Positions 27,218 to 34,684 of a DNA stretch of 64,000 nt are shown piece after piece. The stretch is from Arcicella aurantiaca (GTDB lineage Bacteria; Bacteroidota; Bacteroidia; Cytophagales; Spirosomataceae), in assembly GCF_003148625.1 (NCBI RefSeq), contig NZ_QGGO01000006.1:62001-126000 (forward strand), in the 5' to 3' direction. Position numbers and translations under genes: made by a program. Position 1 is the stretch's first letter, and the number at the start of each line of letters is the position of its first letter. The notes below the pieces were generated by a model. It made no database searches and had not been told where the DNA came from. It saw only the letters and a list, made by a program, of their open reading frames with translations.

Positions 27218-29050
27218 TTATTGCAAAGGCTCAAAAGCCCCGCCCCAAGTATTATTCTGAACAATCTTAGGATTGTTATTGATAGCTCCCGTAGGAATTG
27301 GGAAGAAATAATATGTTGGACTATATTTGATTGCTGGACGTGTCATTAAAGCATTTTCAGTAACTGTTACTGTCAAATATTTTGTATAAACATCATCCAA
27401 TGTTAGTGCATCACGAGTAGTTGCAAAATCAGCAGGCACACCTGTCGTTTTTAACGAAATCACTACTTTAGAACCTTTTTTACCGTTCAAAACAGATTCT
27501 AATAATCTCCAACGACGTAAATCCCAGAAGCGTTTACCTTCAAAAGCAAATTCAATTTGACGTTCAGTTAAAATGGCATTAAACATTTCTGCACGAGACA
27601 TATTTGCTTTCAAGCCATACATTCCATCTGTTCCAGCATCAATACCTGCTCTTGCACGCACAACCTTTAATTGCGTATAAGCTTCGTCTAATTTGCCTAT
27701 TCCTGTGGCACTTTCTGCTAAGTTTAATAATACTTCTGCAAAACGAATTTCAATCCAGTCTGTACCCGAATAAGCCGTATTTGAGAAATCAAGCGTTGAA
27801 CTTGCAACATCGGTAGTTTGCAAAGCTTTTCTACAATAAAAACCTGTATTTGAGGCATTTGCACCTGCATTTTCAATAGATTTCCCAGATACAAAATACG
27901 TCCATAATCTATTGTTTGGCACATTCGTCATATTCCAAGTACAACCATTAAATGCTATGGTTTTATCAAATCTTGGGTCACGGTTTTTATAGAAAGTTTG
28001 GTCAGAATAAGCATATTTACTTGTTGCATCTCCCGCTGCTTTACCATCTTTCATCGGATAAGCTTTTACCATATCCCATGAAGGTAAATTTCCACCACCA
28101 CCTGAAACAGTTGAATATTTTGGTCTATTACCCGATTCCCAACCACTATTTCTTCTTTGTTGGTCACCCGTTGAGGTATTGTATCCTGTTACGAAAACGG
28201 CTTCGGTGTTACTCACTTCTGTAAACCATAATTTTCCATAATCTGCAAATAATTTTGCTCCATTGGCAGTCAAAATATCATAGGCTTGCTTGTTAGCATT
28301 ATAAGATGTTTGCCATTTGCTTGTTACATCAGAAGGGTTAAATTGTGGACTTGCAGCGTATAATAAAATTCTTCCTTTCAAAGCAGCGGCAGCCCCTTTT
28401 GTGATACGTCCCCAGTTTGTAGATGGACTTGACCACGTTCCGGGTAAATATTTAATAGCCGTATCTAAGTCAGCAACCATTTGATTGTAACATTCTGTGG
28501 TAGTATTTCTGCCTACAAAAGTGGCTTCACGAGCTTCAATACCAACTGCATATTGAGGTGCTGTAATCATCGGAACACCACCATAAAGTTTCACAAGTTC
28601 AAAATATCTCCAAGAACGGAAAAATAATGCTTGAGAAATCAATCTATTTTTTGCACCAATATCCATTTTTTTATCAACACTCAAATCATAAATAAATGAG
28701 TTGATAGTTCTGATTTTCCCATAATTGTTGGTTGCACTCAAAGCTGTTCCAAAATCTCCAACATCTGTAAGTAAAAGTGTACCTTCTAAGAGTCTGTTTT
28801 CGGTACTTCCTTGGTTGTATGATTCTTCAGAATATGTACTTCCGCCAAAACCACTTATTGAACTTGCTCCACCCCAATCTGGTAAATTTTGATTATAGAT
28901 ATAACTCAAAGCAACATTTGATAACACTGAATCGCCTGCTACAACTTCGGGAGAAGCAGCTCCTAAATCTGTTTTGTCTAAAACATCAACGCAACTTGTT
29001 AGTCCAAGCACTGAACAAAAAAGCATTGATAAAATATATTTATTCTTCAT
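27218..29050 (-). CDS. susD: SusD/RagB-family outer-membrane lipoprotein, second pair
   Basis: The 610-residue protein has lipoprotein signal MKNKYILSMLFCSVLGLTSC followed by VDVLDKTDLG. Helical SusD motifs are FFRSWRYFELVKLYGGVPMI near residue 150, RITKGAAAALKGRILLYAAS, and a C-terminal block WIEIRFAEVLLNLAESATG and ERQIEFAFEGKRFWDLRRW. It is considerably longer than the first SusD, which suggests a larger glycan-binding loop region. It is 108 bp downstream of its SusC partner on the minus strand and is closed by a strong terminator. Its ligand is unknown; the position inside the pectin locus points to a pectic oligosaccharide different from that handled by the first pair. Confidence 0.92.
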   Translation of the reverse strand: MKNKYILSMLFCSVLGLTSCVDVLDKTDLGAASPEVVAGDSVLSNVALSYIYNQNLPDWGGASSISGFGGSTYSEESYNQGSTENRLLEGTLLLTDVGDFGTALSATNNYGKIRTINSFIYDLSVDKKMDIGAKNRLISQALFFRSWRYFELVKLYGGVPMITAPQYAVGIEAREATFVGRNTTTECYNQMVADLDTAIKYLPGTWSSPSTNWGRITKGAAAALKGRILLYAASPQFNPSDVTSKWQTSYNANKQAYDILTANGAKLFADYGKLWFTEVSNTEAVFVTGYNTSTGDQQRRNSGWESGNRPKYSTVSGGGGNLPSWDMVKAYPMKDGKAAGDATSKYAYSDQTFYKNRDPRFDKTIAFNGCTWNMTNVPNNRLWTYFVSGKSIENAGANASNTGFYCRKALQTTDVASSTLDFSNTAYSGTDWIEIRFAEVLLNLAESATGIGKLDEAYTQLKVVRARAGIDAGTDGMYGLKANMSRAEMFNAILTERQIEFAFEGKRFWDLRRWRLLESVLNGKKGSKVVISLKTTGVPADFATTRDALTLDDVYTKYLTVTVTENALMTRPAIKYSPTYYFFPIPTGAINNNPKIVQNNTWGGAFEPLQ

Positions 29051-29158
29051 AATTTCTGTAATATTTTAGTTGGAATTACATCCAAAATTCTTTGTATTAA
29101 GTCCTTTTATATTATGATTTAGGAATTAAAATGTTAATTCCTAAATCACTAATTCCAA

Positions 29159-32100
29159 TTATAAATTCAGGTTTAAACCGAATGAGAACGAACGTAAAAC
29201 AGGGTAAACATCATACGAACCACCATATTGTTTATAGCTGTATGGATTATATAAGTTTAGCGGGTTCGTTGACGTTAAATAAACTCTTGCACCTGCAACA
29301 CGGATTTTTTGTGCAATTGCAGAAGGCAATTCATACGACACATTAAGGGTTCTAACAGACATTTGGAATGAATTTTTAAACCAAAAATCTGAATCTATTT
29401 GGTTTTGATTTCTATAAAATGGACTTCCATAAGTAGCCCCTGTATTCTCTGGAGTCCAGTGGTCTGTCAAGAATTGTGGCAAGTTTGTTACTGCACCAGC
29501 TTGAGCCGTTGCCGTAGAAGAAGTTGTACTCCATCCTCTTGCACTTGACTCGATAAGTGCTTGTCCACCAAATGAACCGCCCACATTAAATGAAACCGAT
29601 AAACGCTTGTAAGTAGTTGAGAAATTGAATCCAAAACCGTAATGATTATCTTTTTTACTGGTCAAATAGGTACGGTCGCTATCATCAATTTTGCCGTCTG
29701 CTGCGGTATATGAATAATTTCCATCTGCGTCTGGGGTTGTTGATTTTGCCCCATACAAATCTTCATAATACAACATTCCTGGAGATGGTTTTGTACCGTA
29801 AATTGTATAGTTTGGATACTTTGCTAAAAGAGCTTCTACATCGGCTTGAGTTCTCAACATTCCTAAACAACGTAAGCCAAGAAGACCTTGGTCGGTTGAT
29901 TTGCCAGTTGGGTCATACAATGTTCCTTTTAAACCTTTATCATAATCAACGGTATTTTGCTTGTTGTCACTCCACGAGAAAAACCCTCTTACATTATAAG
30001 ACCAATCATTTGAAATTTTGCTTTTCCATCCTATCGAAAGTTCTGTACCGAATCCGTCAATTGAGGCGAAGTTTTCTGACGGTAAAGCAGCTCCAACTAC
30101 TAAAGGTACTGACGACGTGATACTTGTAAGCATATTGAAACGGTGGTCATAGAAGGCATCAAAAGTTACACTAAGTCTATTATTTAAAAATGCAGCATCA
30201 ATACCTGCGTTCAATTTAGTATCATCATCCCATCTTACACTTTCGTTTGCCATCGCATTTTTTAAACGAATAATTCCTGCACGGTCGAGGTTTCCACCAA
30301 AAACTGGTCCATTACCTGTCTGAATTAAGTTGTAGCTTTTCAACCAGTTGTAAGGTTTGGTATTATCCATCCCTGAAAGACCACCCGAAAGTCTAACTTT
30401 CAACATATCCACCCACTGATTTGATGATTTGAAGAAAGGTTCTTCTGAAATAACCCAACCCAATGATAACGCAGGGAAAGTTCCCCATCTATTGCTAAGA
30501 GCAAAGTTGGTCGAAGCGTCACGTCTTAGAGAGAATTCTAATAAATATTTGTTGGCATAACTATAATTTACACGTCCTGCAAATGATAATCTACCAGATT
30601 CTGATTCTGTCTCTGAGATTGTACCTACACCAGCACCAGCCACTGTACCACCTAAACCATAACCAATGTTGTCTTCTGCACCACTTACTAATTTCTCAAC
30701 CATAGAGGCAACACCGTCACCATAAGATTCAGATTGTTCAAATAGCGTAACAACTGAAACACTATGCTTTCCAAAAGTTTTATCATAAGTCAAATATCCG
30801 TTTAATTGATATGAATCACTATAAGAAGGATTTAGACGAACTCTATCACCGTTATTTAATGCCGCTACACTTTTTACACCACCACCATAAATATGCTTGT
30901 TTGTTCCTGACATATTGAAGGTATAAACATTATAAAATGTACCGAATTGTTTACCCCAATCATTTTCAAAGTTTTTATTGAAGTTAGCTCTTGCCTTCAA
31001 TCCTTGAATAAAAGGGAATTCATATTCAATACTTGCATTAATGTTCAGACCGTTGTTTCTTGAAGTTGTATAGTTGCTTGATTTTTGTGCTTCAAAAAAG
31101 TGGAAACTTTCATTTGTATTTGAACCCCCACCCGTGTAAATATTGACAGGATAGCCATCAACATAAGTAGGTTTGAAAGGCGATACATATAATAAACTTG
31201 AAAAGTCTTTTTCTGCATTTTCGCCACCTTGCTTCAAGAAATACATTTTCTTTTGAGATAAGTCACCCGAAACGCCTAAACTTGCCTTTAAATTTTTAGC
31301 AACTTTTACTTCTGTGCTTGCTCTAAAAGTCCATTTATTAAAGGCGATATTATCAAAGTTTGCATCTTGCTCGTTATAGGTGATACCCGCAAAGTAGGTT
31401 GCACGCTCATTACCACCACTTACATTAAGGGCATGACGTGTTACGTGTGAAGGCTTCCAAGCTAAACTTAACCAATCCTGACTATTCGTTTTAAAATAAT
31501 CTAATTCGTCTTGTGTATAAATTACCGAGTTGGCATCGGTAGCTTTTTTTCCCCCTATAAAATTGTAATCATTGGCAAAAGTTGCCAATTCATAACCATT
31601 CATCATAGAAGGTAAATTAGCGTCAGAAACCCCATAAGATGTACTGTATGAGAATCTTGGAACACCATTTTTACCTTTTTTAGTGGTTACAACAATAACC
31701 CCATAACCACCTCTTGCACCATAAATGGCAGCAGCCGCATCTTTTAGAATTGAAATATTTTCAACTTCCGATACGTCTAAAGTGTTAAAATCATCTTCCG
31801 AACGGATTACGTTGTCAATAACATATAATGGACGAAGGCTACCTCCATCTTTAGAAAGTAAACTTGGGTTACGAATTGTAATCAAGGCGGCATCACCAGG
31901 ACGGCTCGTTCCTCCCGAAACACCAACTCCCGGTTGTTGAGATACCAAAGCCGCCGATAAACTTCCAACAGGAATATCTTCAATTGCTTTCATATCAATT
32001 TGAGCAACTGCACCTGTCAAGTGGCTTTTCTTTTGCTGAGCGTAACCAACTACAATAACTTCGTCTAATGCTGCATTATTTTCTTCTAAAACAATGTTGA

Positions 32101-32464
32101 TATTACTTCTATCTCCTACCGAAACTTCTTTGGTAGAATAACCTACTAAGCTGAAAATCAAGGTTTCGTCACCTTTGGCAACCTCCAACTTAAATTCTCC
32201 TTTGGCATTAGAAGATGTTCCTGTTTTCGTTCCTTTAATTCGGATACTTACACCAGCCAAAGCTAATCCTCCCGCATCTTTGACAGTCCCCGTTACCGTT
32301 TGATTTACTTTAACAGTATTTTTGGAAATTTTTTGACCAAGATTTGAGGCTTGAACACCATTCACGAAAGGCGAACCTCCCATAAATTGTGCGACTAATA
32401 ATAAAGTACAAGTAAGTTTTGTAGCTTTACTAAAATCGGGTTGAGATTGTAAAAATAAATTCAT
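29159..32464 (-). CDS. susC: SusC-family TonB-dependent transporter, second pair
   Basis: The 1101-residue protein has an N-terminal export region up to about residue 40. A carboxypeptidase-D-like domain follows (TVTGTVKDAGGLALAGVSIR) with the TonB-box region DEVIVVGYAQQKKSHLTGAV, plug motifs (DAAAAIYGARGGYGVIVVTT) and a barrel ending LRSFSFGLNLNL. No STN domain is present, so unlike the first SusC it should not signal through a FecR protein. Control is more likely by the AraC regulator encoded divergently about 1.3 kb away. It follows DUF3826 by 98 bp and precedes susD in the same orientation. It imports an oligosaccharide across the outer membrane using TonB energy. Confidence 0.92.
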   Translation of the reverse strand: MNLFLQSQPDFSKATKLTCTLLLVAQFMGGSPFVNGVQASNLGQKISKNTVKVNQTVTGTVKDAGGLALAGVSIRIKGTKTGTSSNAKGEFKLEVAKGDETLIFSLVGYSTKEVSVGDRSNINIVLEENNAALDEVIVVGYAQQKKSHLTGAVAQIDMKAIEDIPVGSLSAALVSQQPGVGVSGGTSRPGDAALITIRNPSLLSKDGGSLRPLYVIDNVIRSEDDFNTLDVSEVENISILKDAAAAIYGARGGYGVIVVTTKKGKNGVPRFSYSTSYGVSDANLPSMMNGYELATFANDYNFIGGKKATDANSVIYTQDELDYFKTNSQDWLSLAWKPSHVTRHALNVSGGNERATYFAGITYNEQDANFDNIAFNKWTFRASTEVKVAKNLKASLGVSGDLSQKKMYFLKQGGENAEKDFSSLLYVSPFKPTYVDGYPVNIYTGGGSNTNESFHFFEAQKSSNYTTSRNNGLNINASIEYEFPFIQGLKARANFNKNFENDWGKQFGTFYNVYTFNMSGTNKHIYGGGVKSVAALNNGDRVRLNPSYSDSYQLNGYLTYDKTFGKHSVSVVTLFEQSESYGDGVASMVEKLVSGAEDNIGYGLGGTVAGAGVGTISETESESGRLSFAGRVNYSYANKYLLEFSLRRDASTNFALSNRWGTFPALSLGWVISEEPFFKSSNQWVDMLKVRLSGGLSGMDNTKPYNWLKSYNLIQTGNGPVFGGNLDRAGIIRLKNAMANESVRWDDDTKLNAGIDAAFLNNRLSVTFDAFYDHRFNMLTSITSSVPLVVGAALPSENFASIDGFGTELSIGWKSKISNDWSYNVRGFFSWSDNKQNTVDYDKGLKGTLYDPTGKSTDQGLLGLRCLGMLRTQADVEALLAKYPNYTIYGTKPSPGMLYYEDLYGAKSTTPDADGNYSYTAADGKIDDSDRTYLTSKKDNHYGFGFNFSTTYKRLSVSFNVGGSFGGQALIESSARGWSTTSSTATAQAGAVTNLPQFLTDHWTPENTGATYGSPFYRNQNQIDSDFWFKNSFQMSVRTLNVSYELPSAIAQKIRVAGARVYLTSTNPLNLYNPYSYKQYGGSYDVYPVLRSFSFGLNLNL

Positions 32465-32562
32465 CTGAAAAATGTTTAAATTTTAGACACTGATGGAACT
32501 TGCGTACTGATGGCTTGTAAATTCCGAGTTTTATAAGGTTTGATTTTCTTTAAGACTTTGAC

Positions 32563-33240
32563 TTAATGCTTTGTTTCAGCATTCTTCTTGGCTTCTTCTC
32601 TTATTTTTTTTTCCCAAGCAAGGCTAACTTCTTTCATGTTAATACCTTCATTTGATAAATAATTATTAATACGTCCTTTGTATTTTCCGAACCATGCGTG
32701 CTTTTTATCGGAAGATTCTGCATCCATTGCGTGTTCACGAGCTTCAAATAAATAATTGTAGATTTGCTTTTTTTGCTTTTTGGTCAAATCTGGCATCATT
32801 TCTTGGTAAGCTCTAAAAGTATTTGGAAATACGCCGTAAGTCATGCCATTTTTCACTCCTTCCACTTGTTCTTTTGATAACTTTTTAGACAATTGTTTCA
32901 AAAACGCTTTATGAATTTGGCTTAACTGAATTTCAGATTGGGCGGTAGCGATTTTTGAAAGTGAATCAGCAATTGTTTTTGAATTATCTTTTGCAATCGT
33001 TTTCAAGTTTAGCTTTCGTACTTCGTGAAAATCATTTAGTGTTTTGTATTGATTTGCGATAATATCTCGGATGATAATCGCTTTAGAAGAATCTGGAATG
33101 CTTAGGTTTTTAACAATTTTTGCGGCTCTTTCTGTCACTACTTTTTCATAGGAAACATCATTTTTGCTTTTGTCTTGAGCTTTGATTTGCACACAATTGC
33201 AAATCATTAAGAAGGCTAATATTTTGGTAATTTTATTCAT
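32563..33240 (-). CDS. DUF3826 protein, secreted
   Basis: The 225-residue protein has a short signal peptide (MNKITKILAFLMICNCVQIK) and is rich in lysine and charged helices. The C-terminal half carries the family signature AREHAMDAESSDKKHAWFGK followed by KGRINNYL. DUF3826 proteins recur in pectin-type Bacteroidota loci but have no established activity that I know of. The predicted helical structure with a conserved His/Trp/Lys-rich segment could be a binding or chaperone function in the periplasm. It is the first gene of the minus-strand run leading to the second SusC/SusD pair, so it is probably co-transcribed with them. I cannot assign a reaction. Confidence 0.75.
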   Translation of the reverse strand: MNKITKILAFLMICNCVQIKAQDKSKNDVSYEKVVTERAAKIVKNLSIPDSSKAIIIRDIIANQYKTLNDFHEVRKLNLKTIAKDNSKTIADSLSKIATAQSEIQLSQIHKAFLKQLSKKLSKEQVEGVKNGMTYGVFPNTFRAYQEMMPDLTKKQKKQIYNYLFEAREHAMDAESSDKKHAWFGKYKGRINNYLSNEGINMKEVSLAWEKKIREEAKKNAETKH

Positions 33241-33767
33241 TTTTTAATATGGGTAAGTCAAATTTAATGTATGCTGTCGCTTAGCTTTAAAAATCATAGT
33301 TTGATGAATATTTTAGCAATTTTTCAAGTAAAATTTATGATAGTTTTTTGCATTTTTTGCAATTTTGAATCCTTAATCGCTAAACTCTTATCTAAAAACT
33401 TCCACAAAAAACTCAAAACTTCTAAACAACAAAACACAAACCACTGACAAACAGACACTTAAATATTAAAACAAACTAAAGATTGGCAATAATCAAATAA
33501 TAATACTGAGTTAAAAATTGAATAAATATTGCTATTCTTTAAAATCTTCTAAGAGAAGTTCTATTTTCGATACAAAATTCACCATTAGAGTAGCTTTTTT
33601 TGTGCATTTTTTTACCAACTTAGTGTACAATATTGTCATAAATAAAATTAGAATCATCATATTTTGATAATATGCTCATTTTTTAGGCTTTTTAAGACTA
33701 TATAGTATGATTTTGAGACAAAGTAGAAATATATAAATAGCGTCTTTTTGAATAAAACCAGCATAAA
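33241..33767. promoter_or_regulatory. 527-bp divergent intergenic region between DUF3826 and the AraC gene
   Basis: This AT-rich region holds no credible gene. TAAATTTG on the minus strand (33259-33266) matches the -7 consensus but is very close to the DUF3826 ATG. Near 33350-33365 two TTTTGCA motifs are repeated. Near the AraC gene a small inverted repeat (CATATT..AATATG, about 33658-33674) could be an operator. All are weak signals. Confidence 0.3.
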
Positions 33768-34637
33768 ATGAAGCCTTTATTTCAAAAAGTACCCGTAAAA
33801 CTTGAGAGTTCTTTTATCATAAGACACGATGTCAGACCCAATTTTGGAGGGATTTGGCATTATCATCCCGAACTCGAACTTCACTACATTATTAAAGGTG
33901 AAGGCGTAAGATTTATTGGTGATAATATCAGCAACTTTTCTCATGGAGAAATTGTATTGGTTGGCGAGAATCTCCCACATACTTGGCGTTGTAAAGAAGA
34001 ATATTTTCAGAATGACCCCGACTTAAAAGTGGAAGCGGTGGTTATTCAATTTTTGCCCGATTGTTTAGGAAAAAGCCTATTGAGCCTTCCTGAAGCTTAT
34101 TTATTGCCCAAACTTTATGAACGTGCCAAATCTGGCTTGGTCATAACGGGTGAAACAAGAGAGAAATTAACGCATCTTTTAACGGCAATTCCGAAGGCTC
34201 AAAATTTAGAGAGATTATCGCTAATGTTATCTATTTTACATACTTTGGCTGAGAGCGACGAATACGAAAACATTGCCAATGGACAAACTTTTTATCAATC
34301 AAATGAATCCGATACCATTCGGTTGAATAAAGTTTGTAACTATACACTTTCCAATTATAAAAAGGATATTACTTTAGAGGAAATTGCGGCAATCAGTAAT
34401 TTGAGTGTCACGTCTTTTTGTCGGTATTTTAAATTGATGACCAAGAAAACGTACTATGATTTTTTGATTGAAATTAGAATTAGTCATGCGTGTAGAGCTT
34501 TGGTAAAAGACCATTTACCGACTGAAGTAATCTGTTTTGACTGTGGATTTAATAATGTTTCTAACTTTTATCGTCATTTCAAAAAGGTAACAGGAATTAC
34601 ACCTTTGGAGTATAAAAGAAAATATCATACAAAATAA
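33768..34637 (+). CDS. AraC-family transcriptional regulator with N-terminal cupin
   Basis: The 289-residue protein has a sugar-sensing cupin half (WHYHPELELHYIIKGEGVRF, residues 31-50, and GEIVLVGENLPHTWRC). A C-terminal double helix-turn-helix covers about 190-289 (DITLEEIAAISNLSVTSFCR and CGFNNVSNFYRHFKKVTGIT, the second being the AraC signature). Such regulators activate sugar-catabolic genes when the cupin binds a mono- or disaccharide in the cytoplasm. It diverges from DUF3826-susC-susD and converges on the GH95 gene, which makes those its likely targets. It ends inside a strong bidirectional terminator. The ligand is not predictable, although rhamnose or fucose would fit the locus. Confidence 0.9.
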   Translation: MKPLFQKVPVKLESSFIIRHDVRPNFGGIWHYHPELELHYIIKGEGVRFIGDNISNFSHGEIVLVGENLPHTWRCKEEYFQNDPDLKVEAVVIQFLPDCLGKSLLSLPEAYLLPKLYERAKSGLVITGETREKLTHLLTAIPKAQNLERLSLMLSILHTLAESDEYENIANGQTFYQSNESDTIRLNKVCNYTLSNYKKDITLEEIAAISNLSVTSFCRYFKLMTKKTYYDFLIEIRISHACRALVKDHLPTEVICFDCGFNNVSNFYRHFKKVTGITPLEYKRKYHTK

Positions 34638-34675
34638 GGTTCTGTCGATTTGGCTTTATTTACGACAGAACCTTA
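34635..34675. terminator. bidirectional terminator between convergent AraC and GH95 genes
   Basis: A perfect 13-bp inverted repeat (TAAGGTTCTGTCG and CGACAGAACCTTA) surrounds a 15-base loop. It begins at the AraC TAA stop and ends 10 bp before the GH95 stop. T-runs are short, so strength is uncertain. Confidence 0.75.
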
Positions 34676-34684
34676 GCTGATTTT

